A stretch of 64,000 nt of DNA, taken from Paenibacillus agri. GTDB lineage: Bacteria; Bacillota; Bacilli; Paenibacillales; Paenibacillaceae. The translations under genes were made by a program, and so were the position numbers. The notes under the pieces were generated by a model. It had not been told where the DNA came from. It was given only the letters and a program-made list of their open reading frames with translations, and did no database searches. The stretch lies in contig NZ_JABWCS010000210.1 of assembly GCF_013359945.1 (NCBI RefSeq), positions 62,001 through 126,000 on the forward strand, given 5' to 3'. Each line of letters starts with the position of its first letter. Positions within the stretch are counted from its first letter, which is position 1. Of this stretch, positions 19,376 to 28,183 are shown piece after piece.

Positions 19376-19380
19376 GACCG

Positions 19381-20361
19381 TTATTTGTTCAGCTGAATCT
19401 TGCGCTTCTCCTGAACCACCTGCGGCTGGCCTCCGTATACTTCCTGCACAATATACAGCGGACGTCCTTTAGTCTCGTCATAAATGCGGCCGACATACTC
19501 TCCGAGAATGCCGAGCATGACCAGCACGAATCCGTTGAATGTCAGGGTGATGCCGATCATCGATGCCCAGCCTTTTACCACAGAATCCGTGAAAATAGCC
19601 AGATACAGCACATACATCAGGTAGAGAAAACCAGCAGCTGACAGTACCCCACCAAGATACCCTGCCAATTTCAGCGGCTTGTACGAGAAAGATGTGATAC
19701 CGTCCAGGGACAGTTTGATCATGCGCTTCAGCGGATATTTGGTCTCACCTGCAAGGCGTTCGTCGCGCTCGTATTCGATGGCTTTTTGCCGAAAACCAAC
19801 CCAGCTGACGAGCCCGCGTACAAAGCGGTTTTTCTCAGGCAGGCGCTTTAGCTGGTCACAAACTTTACGGTCGATAAGACGGAAATCGCCCGTATCTACC
19901 GGGATTGATATATCCGTGGAGTAGCGTAGTACCCGGTAAAAGAGGCTTGCCGTCCATTTTTTGAACAATGATTCCCCGCGTCGCTTCACCCGTTTGGCAT
20001 ATACCACTTCAAAGCCTACTTTCCACTCTTCTATCATCTCCAGAACCAGCTCAGGCGGGTCTTGAAGATCGGCGTCAATAATGACAATCGCATCGCCTTG
20101 GGCATAATCCATGCCTGCCGTGATCGCCACCTGATGCCCGAAGTTACGGGAGAGGTCGATCAAGCGGACACTCTCATCCCAGTGGCTGTACTCCTCGATC
20201 ATCTCTGCGCAATGGTCGGTGCTGCCGTCATTGACAAAAAGGAGTTCGTACGTCTCGCCTGTTGTACCCATTACTTTTTTGATCCGCCGGTATGTCTCCT
20301 GAATGACTGCCTCCTCGTTAAACATCGGTATGATAATGGAATAGCGTATGGTTGCACTCAT
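19381..20361 (-). CDS. ykcC: Family 2 glycosyltransferase, YkcC/GtrB type
   Basis: A 326-residue membrane-anchored GT2 enzyme. The GT-A domain covers residues 1-230 with DGSTD and the metal site DADLQDPPE near residue 95. Two C-terminal membrane helices lie near 235-255 and 270-295. By family it makes a polyprenyl-phosphate sugar in the inner leaflet. The next gene upstream encodes a GT39-like transferase that would use such a donor outside, as in the B. subtilis ykcC-ykcB pair. Ribosome site AAGGAGGTAGC. Confidence 0.88.
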   Translation of the reverse strand: MSATIRYSIIIPMFNEEAVIQETYRRIKKVMGTTGETYELLFVNDGSTDHCAEMIEEYSHWDESVRLIDLSRNFGHQVAITAGMDYAQGDAIVIIDADLQDPPELVLEMIEEWKVGFEVVYAKRVKRRGESLFKKWTASLFYRVLRYSTDISIPVDTGDFRLIDRKVCDQLKRLPEKNRFVRGLVSWVGFRQKAIEYERDERLAGETKYPLKRMIKLSLDGITSFSYKPLKLAGYLGGVLSAAGFLYLMYVLYLAIFTDSVVKGWASMIGITLTFNGFVLVMLGILGEYVGRIYDETKGRPLYIVQEVYGGQPQVVQEKRKIQLNK

Positions 20362-20451
20362 GGACGCTACCTCCTTTAAGGGGAATGATCAAGCACGCCC
20401 GGCACCTCACAATCCCCAGCGTGCTTGCTTGTTATGATTAAAGCCATCCTG

Positions 20452-23001
20452 TTACTTCAAAGTAACCTCGTATAGGGTCCCGCTGCTGGCCGTTGCACCT
20501 GCTCCCTGCCAATCCGCCGCAGGAACCTCGGTTCCATTCTCGGTAATCCAGGTTGTCAGTTCGCTGTTTCCGCCGCGACCACCCATGCCACCGCCGGAAA
20601 TGAGGAAATATTTAACTTTCCCACTCTCCACCAATGCCTTCAGAGAGTCAGGAGTGTAGACCTCGTCAGAGGCATTAAATCCATTAAGAATCACTACGGA
20701 AGCATTGTTGTCGATGATATAAGGTCCGGCTGTCCCATAATCCATAGCCGCGAACAAGTATTGCTCGCCGGAATTATGCTCTTCCAGATAAGTTAGCAGG
20801 GCTTCGTTAACCCCTTCGCTGCCGCGCCCGCCGAAGCCGCCCCTACCGCCAGCAAAGTTGCCTGCACCTCCACCGAAGTTACCAGTGCCATCACCAAAGC
20901 TGCCCGCACTGCCTCCCAAGTCATCCGCGTTGCCACCAGAGTCGCCCGCACCTCCACCAAAGCCGCCCGCACTGCCACCAGAGTTGCCCGCACCTCCACC
21001 GAAGTTACCAGTGCCACCACCAAAGTTAGCCCCGCCGCCTAGTGCATTTGGATCGTCGCCACTGGCACCGAAACCAGCATTCACGCGCATACCGCCAGGG
21101 CCAGAGTTGCTGTCAGGCCCCGCTGCCGGGGTCATGCTGTTGGAACCATAGGCAATCGGTGTTACCGCCCAGTAAAGGGGACCGATCAACAACACCAGCA
21201 GCCCTGCCACCGCGGTGGCATGCACGAATGATTGCTCTTTACCCTTGAAAATAACGAGCAGCAGGGTCGCTGCGATACCCGCAGCCAAAATCCCGATGGA
21301 CCATCCGCTGCCAATGGTGCTGTCGTAAGGGTGTAGAATATACCACTGCAGGGCCACCGTAGCTAATATAGCTGCCGGAAGCAGCCAGGAGCGCCAGCCG
21401 GAGCGCTCACGGTACTGACTCCACAGCTGTATCCAGCCTGCACCAGCCAGTGCGGCAATCGGTGGAGCCATCATGATCAGGTAATACTGGTGGAAGAACC
21501 CGGCGATGCTGAAGAAGCCCATTACCGGCACCAGCCAAGCCAACCAGAAAATCGCCTCTTTATGCTTCTGCGTGAAGTTTCTTCTGCGCAGACTGGCGAA
21601 CAGCCCGATGCAAGCAAAAGCTACGAGTGGCAGCAGCCAGCTAGCCTGACCAGACAGGTCGGACTGGAAGAGCCGCAGCGGTCCGGGCGTACCTGTGTGG
21701 AACATTCCACCACCACCGCCGAATCCGCCTTGACCTCCCTGGCTCCAGTCCCGTTGTCGTCCATCGGAGTTCATGCCATTTCCCGGAGGAAAACCCTGTA
21801 GCCCTCCGTTCATCTGGCCAACGGTAGAACCTCCGCCTGGCTGTCCTCCCTGTCCTGCTCCTTGCCCGTCGTTTACTGCGCCTTGCCGTCCTCCCTGCCC
21901 TGCTCCTTGCCCGTCGTTGACTACATCTTGCTGACCGTCCGCAGTACCAATGCCCGCGGCCATGCCGCTGCTTCTGCCGCCCATGCCTCGGGCGCCATTT
22001 GCGCCCCGTCCAGCCATTCCTCCCATCCCGGATCTGCCGCCATCTATCCCGGATGCGTTGCTATTTCCTCCGTCCATCCCAGACCCATTGCCGTTAGCAC
22101 CGTCCATCCCGGACGCTTTGCCATTGCCTCCGTCCGGCGCTTCGCCATTCCATGCAGGCATCCCATTCATATTTGGCATGCCACCGCCGCCAAACTCGGC
22201 ACCGGTGCTGCGGTCTCCCGTTAACCGTGAGACTCCGTTATACCCAAAAGCCAGATTGAGCACAGAATTGGTGCCACTGCTTCCTATAAAGGGACGCTTA
22301 TCCGCCGGTATAGAGTCGACAACTACCGCCCATGACAATGAGACTACCAGCATGACTGCTGTGCTTGCTGCCAGTACAGCTGTTTTTCGCTTCCAGCCCA
22401 CCTTGGCTGCCAGGAGATAGAACAGGTAGAATGCCGGAAGCACCATGTAAGCCTGCAGCATCTTTTCATTGAATCCGACCCCAATCAGCGCGAAGGCGGC
22501 AAGCAGACTCCCTATACGATTCCTCTGAGTCCCTTTGAAAAGAAACCAGACTGCCAGCAGCAACGTGAATACCAGCATCGCATCAATATTATTCGTGCGG
22601 CTAACCGCAGCAGCTACTGGAGTCGAAGCCATCACCAGTGCGGCAATGCGTGCAGCGCTTCTACCATAGGTTGGTTTAACCAGCAGATATACTAGCAAAA
22701 CTGAGCCCACTCCAGCCAGCGCCTGCGGTAAAATCACACTCCAGCCATGCAGCCCGAAAATCAGGGCAAAGAGGCTCTGAATCCAGAACGTTACCGGCGG
22801 CTTATCCACCGTTACCGAGCCTGCCGAATCCAGGGAAGCAAAAAAGAAATTATGAAAGCTCTGCAGCATGCTCCCTACAGCTGTTGTGTAATAGGTATTA
22901 ACATAGTGATCATTCCAAATGCCATAGCCATACAGAAATGCTGCAAGGAGTAGAATAAAAGGTAAAATTAGATCCGGTCCCTGCTTTTTGATCGTTGACA
23001 T
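20452..23001 (-). CDS. ykcB: GT39-like membrane glycosyltransferase with Gly-rich inserts
   Basis: An 849-residue ArnT/PMT-like protein. The N-terminal half has multiple membrane helices with the lumenal motif TVDKPPVTFW near residues 64-73. Further helices occupy 455-620. The C-terminal soluble domain (730-849) is conserved-looking. Two long low-complexity segments, about 270-434 and 637-730, consist of Gly with Met/Asn/Asp/Ser/Gln. The first falls in an extracytoplasmic loop and the second just before the terminal domain; both look like repeat expansions. It probably transfers a sugar from the polyprenyl-phosphate donor made by the adjacent GT2 enzyme; the acceptor is unknown. Confidence 0.85.
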   Translation of the reverse strand: MSTIKKQGPDLILPFILLLAAFLYGYGIWNDHYVNTYYTTAVGSMLQSFHNFFFASLDSAGSVTVDKPPVTFWIQSLFALIFGLHGWSVILPQALAGVGSVLLVYLLVKPTYGRSAARIAALVMASTPVAAAVSRTNNIDAMLVFTLLLAVWFLFKGTQRNRIGSLLAAFALIGVGFNEKMLQAYMVLPAFYLFYLLAAKVGWKRKTAVLAASTAVMLVVSLSWAVVVDSIPADKRPFIGSSGTNSVLNLAFGYNGVSRLTGDRSTGAEFGGGGMPNMNGMPAWNGEAPDGGNGKASGMDGANGNGSGMDGGNSNASGIDGGRSGMGGMAGRGANGARGMGGRSSGMAAGIGTADGQQDVVNDGQGAGQGGRQGAVNDGQGAGQGGQPGGGSTVGQMNGGLQGFPPGNGMNSDGRQRDWSQGGQGGFGGGGGMFHTGTPGPLRLFQSDLSGQASWLLPLVAFACIGLFASLRRRNFTQKHKEAIFWLAWLVPVMGFFSIAGFFHQYYLIMMAPPIAALAGAGWIQLWSQYRERSGWRSWLLPAAILATVALQWYILHPYDSTIGSGWSIGILAAGIAATLLLVIFKGKEQSFVHATAVAGLLVLLIGPLYWAVTPIAYGSNSMTPAAGPDSNSGPGGMRVNAGFGASGDDPNALGGGANFGGGTGNFGGGAGNSGGSAGGFGGGAGDSGGNADDLGGSAGSFGDGTGNFGGGAGNFAGGRGGFGGRGSEGVNEALLTYLEEHNSGEQYLFAAMDYGTAGPYIIDNNASVVILNGFNASDEVYTPDSLKALVESGKVKYFLISGGGMGGRGGNSELTTWITENGTEVPAADWQGAGATASSGTLYEVTLK

Positions 23002-23224
23002 ACGTCCCCCACACTCCCATCACTCTTGAACTTATCTTGCGGTATGCCTCTACTTCGTTTCGATAATCCTTGTTCCGCAGATGTAGTATCGCATCCGTAC
23101 CTTAATGGACAATGAGTGCCCGCTGAATGTTTGCTGAATAACATTTTCAGGGACGTTGCAATGGTGGCAATATCTGAACGAATACATTGGTTACATACTG
23201 CAATGACTGCAATAGTTGCAATGG

Positions 23225-23260
23225 TTTCAGTCGTTTCAGTCGTTTCAGTCGTTTCAGTCG
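23225..23260. repeat. Four perfect copies of a 9-bp tandem repeat
   Basis: TTTCAGTCG occurs four times head to tail at 23225, 23234, 23243 and 23252. Just before it are decayed TGCAATGACTGCAATAG units. It lies upstream of the GT39 gene. Confidence 0.85.
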
Positions 23261-23400
23261 TTAATCGCACAACGCAAAAAGCCCCACTGCCCTTTTCCGG
23301 GCGAGCGGAGCTTCCTTCTAATATTTTTATTCCTCTATAAGCCAAGCAAAAGAAATTAACAAAAAGCGAAGATTAGCCAAGAGGTAAGTTTGGAACTGTA

Positions 23401-23500
23401 GGCGCATAGCGCCCGCCTGCAAGCTTCTCATAAAAACTGTCGCAAATTCTGTTTGAACAATTCCAGCACAATAAGGCGCATAGCACCCGCCTGCAAGCTT
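23401..23500. repeat. 26-bp direct repeat pair
   Basis: GGCGCATAGCGCCCGCCTGC-AAGCTT at 23401-23426 recurs with one mismatch at 23475-23500, 74 bases apart. The spacer shows no coding potential. The region between 23002 and 23971 holds no gene that I can support. Confidence 0.7.
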
Positions 23501-23580
23501 TCCATAGGTAAGCTAGTACCAGAACATATACTGTCAACAGATTTCAACCACTAGAAGCAGTGTATCCCCTTCACCTTCCA

Positions 23581-23813
23581 TCGTCTTAACAATGAAAAAG
23601 AGGGGGCACCTCCCTAACTAACGGCATTTTTGTACCTTATTTTTCTTTTATTTGGGCAAAACAAGGAAATAAGGGCATTATTGTATCTTATTTTCCGAAA
23701 AAGCACGCCAGACGGGGTATTCTGGAAGATTTAAGGTACAATATTGCACTTAATCTCCACGAACCCTTAGCAAAAGAGGATTTAAGGTACGAAAATGCCG
23801 TTAATTACACTTC
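23581..23813. repeat. Dispersed palindromic intergenic repeat, copy 2
   Basis: Outer arms TAACGGCATTTTTGTACCTT (from 23619) and AAGGTACGAAAATGCCGTTA (to 23802) are inverted with one mismatch over 20 bases. Inner ATTGTATCTTATTTTC and its complement match copy 1 at 6661-6898, including the shared CTTAACAATGA lead-in. It has no coding frame and lies between the GT39 gene and the DUF1697 gene. Confidence 0.7.
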
Positions 23814-23971
23814 TTATATAAACCTTCTTTTTTCTTGGCTATGTTTGTTATTTTAAATGCGCTCGATATAGTATTTTCCTTGGCTAACATTCAATTTGGA
23901 TCCACGACCAATGTTAATGATTCATTCTCAGAGAGGGGAACAATTTTTCTTGAAATTCTATTTAAAACATC

Positions 23972-24523
23972 TCAAGCCCTACACAGAGCAGCCAGCTTGT
24001 TGACTGTACTCCAGTTGCGTGCCGTGAGAGGCATGCCAAGGATTTTATCCACAGGGACTTTAAAAAGCGCCGACTTGCTCACACTGATCTCATACAATGT
24101 GTACATCTCCCTGCCGATAAAACGGATTTTGTCTGGGCCATCTTCATAAGGAAGCAGCTTCTCAAGCGCCTCCGCCGAAGGCTCCGCTGCCAGAAAAGAA
24201 ACGTACAGCCGCTTGAAGTCCTCCGGCTCGCTCAGATCAAACGGGTTATCTGTGATAACCCGCTCCAATTCCTCCTGTGTCCGTATAATGACGGAGACCT
24301 CAAAGCCAAATACACTCTCGATCTGCCGCTCAATCGCTTCGCCCACTGCACTATATGACGTTTCGCTGCTCTCGAAAACAACGTTGCCGCTCTGAATATA
24401 CGTCCTGACATTCTCATAGCCTAGGGATTGGAACATCGCCTTCAAATCCTGCATCTTAATGATTTTGTTACCCCCGACATTAATCCCCCGGAGCAACGCA
24501 ATATAGATTGGCATCTCGTACAC
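23972..24523 (-). CDS. DUF1697 family protein
   Basis: A 183-residue cytoplasmic protein with the DUF1697 signature: YIALLRGINVGGNKIIKM at the N-terminus, then ALGYENVRTYIQSGNVVF-like text and a C-terminal TARNWSTVNKLAAL. Length is typical. Biochemical function is unknown for the family. It is the last gene of a possible four-gene run on the minus strand (DJ-1-like, hydrolase, phosphotransferase, DUF1697), 19 bases below the phosphotransferase. Confidence 0.88.
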   Translation of the reverse strand: MYEMPIYIALLRGINVGGNKIIKMQDLKAMFQSLGYENVRTYIQSGNVVFESSETSYSAVGEAIERQIESVFGFEVSVIIRTQEELERVITDNPFDLSEPEDFKRLYVSFLAAEPSAEALEKLLPYEDGPDKIRFIGREMYTLYEISVSKSALFKVPVDKILGMPLTARNWSTVNKLAALCRA

Positions 24524-24542
24524 TTCCTTACTGAATTTGAAG

Positions 24543-25355
24543 TTAACCAGCGGTGAGCGTTGCCAGACGTTTACGAATCTCCCGGACCAGCTGCTCTTTC
24601 TCAGCCACTGGAAGCCACTCTGTTAACCGAGCTGCGGCGACTGGAAGAATCCAGCGCTCGATCTCTTCTCTAGTTTGCCCCGAGAGCTTCAGATATTCCC
24701 GTAAATAATCCTTTGTCAGGCGTTTTCTTATAAAGCCGATCACCAATTTGGCAATGGCGGGTGTCCCCTCAGGCACTACCCCCATGCTGAACATGACAAC
24801 AGACCTTGCAGCATCTCCGGCTGGATCTCCAGCAAGACCGGTCATCCAATCGATAATCCATACCTGCCCATCCATAAGTATATTATCCGGGTGAAAATCG
24901 CCATGACACAGCTTGCCGCCCACCGGAAGAGTATCCAGATAGGAGAGAATGGCTTGTTTCTCCGATTCATTTAGCAGGGGTGCTTCGTGTATGCTCCACT
25001 TCAGCCTCTCCTTTTGCACTCCGAGGTCTTCACCTGCATCTAGCGTATGTAGATCATAATGCAGCTTTGCCAGCTTGCGGGCATATTGACCAACCTTCCA
25101 TGGACTTTTGCCAAGCAAGGTCAATACTGACGAACCCTCAATCTGCTGAAACACAATGCCGCTCCGCCCCTCGACCTCTGCCAGCTCTATGGGCTGTGGA
25201 GTCCGAATCCCTAGGGTATGTGCGTACACGCTGATACTATATTCCTTCGTTACCTGATCTGCCGGAATCCCTTCCCGGTACAATTTCAGCACCTTACGAT
25301 CCCCATACTCCCAAATCTCCGCTGTTCTGCCCTCTCCAACCAGCTTTCCCTTCAT
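24543..25355 (-). CDS. Aminoglycoside phosphotransferase-like kinase
   Basis: A 270-residue APH/choline-kinase fold protein. The catalytic motif LCHGDFHPDNILM is near residue 155 and the metal-binding IIDWMTGLAGDPAGD near 180. It phosphorylates a small hydroxylated molecule with ATP. True antibiotic resistance is not implied by the sequence. It lies 43 bases below the hydrolase gene and 19 above DUF1697. Confidence 0.85.
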   Translation of the reverse strand: MKGKLVGEGRTAEIWEYGDRKVLKLYREGIPADQVTKEYSISVYAHTLGIRTPQPIELAEVEGRSGIVFQQIEGSSVLTLLGKSPWKVGQYARKLAKLHYDLHTLDAGEDLGVQKERLKWSIHEAPLLNESEKQAILSYLDTLPVGGKLCHGDFHPDNILMDGQVWIIDWMTGLAGDPAGDAARSVVMFSMGVVPEGTPAIAKLVIGFIRKRLTKDYLREYLKLSGQTREEIERWILPVAAARLTEWLPVAEKEQLVREIRKRLATLTAG

Positions 25356-25398
25356 GCCGTTTCCCCCATTTCCGAATGGTTCAGCACGTGACTATGGA

Positions 25399-26025
25399 TT
25401 ACTGCTTTAGACAACGCTGGAAAAATTCATGATACATATTAATAATGACAATAAGTATGGCCAATGACTCTTTGACGTTCCCAACTTCCAGAGAGTGATT
25501 GGCATCGTCAATCCGGTATACCTTAATATTACGCAGTCCGGCCAGTTCACGGGAATGCGGCTCACTGAACAATGGATCGGCGCTGCCGTAGATCACACTC
25601 CCCCGGCTTTGTTCAATTAATGGCAGTGCATCCGGGATCGGGGTTAGATACAGATGCTCAATCTGTTGGCTGGCCTTCAGAGTAGCGGCGGTTTTGCCGG
25701 CAATGACCGTACCAATACTTTTGCTGATGAACAATATCTTCTCATACTTAGGCACAGAGGTGATGGCATTCGTACACTCTTCCACAATGATGCCAATATC
25801 CTCCCGCTTCATCTCTACTCTGGCGCTCTGATAGCCATATTCGAGCTGAAGGATGTCACAGTTATACTCCGCAGCTACCTTGGCGGCATATTCCAGCAGC
25901 GGGCGTTCTGCCGAATAATTTTTGCCGGGAAAAATAACCGCCAGTACCTTAGACCCTCGCGTAATATGCTTGTGCCGTACCTCCCTGCCCCAATATGAGG
26001 GCATTACAACGCTGTTAACACTCAT
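25399..26025 (-). CDS. Alpha/beta-hydrolase-like protein
   Basis: A 208-residue protein with the hydrolase topology: first strand VLAVIFPGKNYSAERPLL, nucleophile elbow FISKSIGT (probably Ser of KSIGT in place of strict GxSxG), acid in YGSADPLF and His in DANHSLE. No signal peptide, so cytoplasmic. The substrate is unknown. It follows the DJ-1-like gene by 30 bases. Confidence 0.75.
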   Translation of the reverse strand: MSVNSVVMPSYWGREVRHKHITRGSKVLAVIFPGKNYSAERPLLEYAAKVAAEYNCDILQLEYGYQSARVEMKREDIGIIVEECTNAITSVPKYEKILFISKSIGTVIAGKTAATLKASQQIEHLYLTPIPDALPLIEQSRGSVIYGSADPLFSEPHSRELAGLRNIKVYRIDDANHSLEVGNVKESLAILIVIINMYHEFFQRCLKQ

Positions 26026-26055
26026 AGATGACGCTCCCTCCTGTCAGCAATACGC

Positions 26056-26601
26056 TCACACGGTTTTGAAATATTTGAAGAAATCTATCGTCTCCTGATA
26101 ATCCGCCTTATCCTTGTAGATGTTCATGAGCTTACCCAGTTCAAGGGCAAAATCCACATATCCATTAGGCAGGGCTGTCACTATATTCCGATCTACCATT
26201 ACATTCGCTCCCGAAGTCGCTCCAGAGTTTTCCTCTTCCACACCAGCATTCGTAACAAATGACCTGTTGTTCAAAATGCCTGCGGCCTTGAGTACCGATA
26301 CACCACCGCAAATGCCGCCAATGGCCTTCCCGGCCGCGTCCAGATCACGGAGCAGTTTAAGTAAGGTTTCCTCTTTGACAATCTCCTCTGTCTCGCCACC
26401 AGGGATAATCAGAAGAGCAATATCTTGGACGTTTACCTCTTGAAGCGTCTTTGCCGGATTCACGGAGAAGCCCTCGCAGGAATTCACTGGTGAAGACCCG
26501 AGACCTAACGTGTAAACCTCACCTTGCGTTTTCATAAAATAAGCAGCCAGCACAATCTCAAACTGCACGTAGCTGTCATAGATAAGAATATATGTATTCA
26601 A
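26056..26601 (-). CDS. DJ-1/PfpI family protein
   Basis: A 181-residue flavodoxin-like protein with the nucleophile-elbow cysteine in GGICGGVSVLKAAG and the glutamate in IIPGGETEE, both expected for DJ-1/PfpI (glyoxalase, chaperone or amidase-like activities are known in the family). The start was placed at TTG 26601, ten bases after GGAG. The ATG at 26754 would add 51 residues with no homology to the fold. It heads a run of four minus-strand genes. Confidence 0.8.
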   Translation of the reverse strand: MNTYILIYDSYVQFEIVLAAYFMKTQGEVYTLGLGSSPVNSCEGFSVNPAKTLQEVNVQDIALLIIPGGETEEIVKEETLLKLLRDLDAAGKAIGGICGGVSVLKAAGILNNRSFVTNAGVEEENSGATSGANVMVDRNIVTALPNGYVDFALELGKLMNIYKDKADYQETIDFFKYFKTV

Positions 26602-26842
26602 TATATAAAGACTCCTTTCCACTGTATAGAAATCTTTCACATCATACTTGTCTATAAGTATAGCTATTTTACATAAACATTGGAAATACGAAAAAAGCAT
26701 CCTCTTTTTCAATCGAACATGACCAAAGTCAACGCTCTCTATACTGTTGTTCACTATTTGCGATTCGTCAAAACCAAAGGAAGTGGGGTGATCCTGTGGT
26801 CGCTATTCACCTTCCTTACTACTCCTATGCTGAGTTCTTTTA

Positions 26843-27943
26843 CTATGGTGCTGATTCCTTCTGCTTGCCTTTACTGGCGACGATCTCAGCAACAATCCAT
26901 AATAGAAGGGGAAAGAAAACCTGAAACGGGAGAGCGTATATTTTATAAGTATGGTAGGCAAAATTCTGCATCTGCATAATATCCTGATAGATGAAATCAG
27001 CCAGATAGACCATAAGAAGTCCCAATTGCAGCACAACAGACCGATAGCTCTTCAGCTTGAACACTTTGGCAACGCCTATACTGGCTACATAAAGGCACAG
27101 ACTCACTTTGATATACAGCGCCGTGACAAAGAGAATCGCTGAGGAGCCCTCGATCCGGGTCAGGAAATCACCCACATTGATTCGGCTGACCGCCACGTAA
27201 GCCGGAAAATACAGGCTGGATAAAATATCCGGACCCAGTATCAGAAGATTACGGAAGATGACCACCATGATAACTCCTCCGCCCATGAGCAGTCCGCTGA
27301 AAAACACTTTTTTCGCCGAACCCTTTCCCGGCAGTGCCCGCAATACACCGAGAAAAATCACAATCTCACCGAACGGAAACGTGAACAGGCCCATAGCATC
27401 GGCCAGGATTGGACCCCAACCTGAATCAAGGACAGGCTTCAGATGGTGATATTCGAATTTAGGTATGGCCAGAATTTGCAGAAGAAAAAGGATCATAATT
27501 GTAAATAGCAGCAGAAACTTGGCACTTCGTCCCAACACCTCAATCCCCGAATAAACCGTCCAGACGCACAGTAGTCCGATACAGAGCATCGGTGCAATCA
27601 TCGGAGTTTCTGTCAGGGCCACCGTCTCACTGAATTCGCCAAAATTCCGCAGCACCAGCGCTCCCAAATGCAGAGCATACCATATATATGTACAGGAAAT
27701 AATTCGCCCGGCAATGCCGCCAAACATGGCAATCAGCATGTCGAACAGATTCTTACCCGGAAAAAGAACATGGAGCCTTGCATACACAAACATTAGAGGG
27801 ACTGATAGGCTCATAGCGATCAACAGGGAAATCCAGGCACTGTTACCCGATCTCCCCGTCACCCCCATAAATAATGAGCTGCCGATAATAAACAGAACCG
27901 CGATACTGATAGACTGTCCTGACGGCAAAATCTCTTTATTCAT
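26843..27943 (-). CDS. Spore germinant receptor B subunit (GerB), cluster 1
   Basis: About 366 residues with ten hydrophobic segments of the GerAB/APC-type permease fold, and N-terminus MNKEILPSGQSISIAVLFIIGSS. In spores it sits in the inner membrane and binds the germinant. The start was moved to ATG 27943, 11 bases after AAGGAGG. It is the last gene of operon A-C-D-B, 35 bases below the small D protein. Expected to be expressed only in the forespore. Confidence 0.9.
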   Translation of the reverse strand: MNKEILPSGQSISIAVLFIIGSSLFMGVTGRSGNSAWISLLIAMSLSVPLMFVYARLHVLFPGKNLFDMLIAMFGGIAGRIISCTYIWYALHLGALVLRNFGEFSETVALTETPMIAPMLCIGLLCVWTVYSGIEVLGRSAKFLLLFTIMILFLLQILAIPKFEYHHLKPVLDSGWGPILADAMGLFTFPFGEIVIFLGVLRALPGKGSAKKVFFSGLLMGGGVIMVVIFRNLLILGPDILSSLYFPAYVAVSRINVGDFLTRIEGSSAILFVTALYIKVSLCLYVASIGVAKVFKLKSYRSVVLQLGLLMVYLADFIYQDIMQMQNFAYHTYKIYALPFQVFFPLLLWIVAEIVASKGKQKESAP

Positions 27944-27978
27944 ACCTATCGCCCCCCTCCTTTTTCCCGGCAATTCAA

Positions 27979-28182
27979 TTAATAAAAATGACTGACCAAG
28001 TTCACAATTACCGGGGAAGGACTAGGAACCTTCCAGTGCATGGACAGCGCAAACGCAATGCAGAAGGATACCAGACATAAGGCAGAGCACACATAGAAAT
28101 CACGTTTCATCCCCCGCTTCAAGAGTCCATATGGATCGAGTAGCACAATAACCGCATACGCTAATACAACAAAGGCCCCCAT
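27979..28182 (-). CDS. Small two-helix Ger D-type protein, cluster 1
   Basis: A 67-residue protein with two membrane segments (about 2-17 and 30-48). Small two-TM D proteins encoded inside ger operons are known to modulate germination in Bacillus (GerUD/GerVD type). It starts one base after the gerC stop, using GATAGGGG inside gerC as ribosome site. A counterpart of similar size and position lies in cluster 3 at 57646-57894. Confidence 0.75.
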   Translation of the reverse strand: MGAFVVLAYAVIVLLDPYGLLKRGMKRDFYVCSALCLVSFCIAFALSMHWKVPSPSPVIVNLVSHFY

Positions 28183-28183
28183 A

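Noticed and set aside
21950..22420. Pro/Ala-rich frame opposite the GT39 Gly-rich segment
   Set aside because: It is the complement of a Gly-rich repeat, which always yields Pro/Ala/Ser text.
23225..23260. Possible CRISPR array
   Set aside because: The units are 9 bases, directly abutting and without spacers; no cas gene is nearby.
24543..25355. Antibiotic resistance gene
   Set aside because: The APH fold is shared by many small-molecule kinases; nothing in the sequence or context indicates an aminoglycoside substrate.
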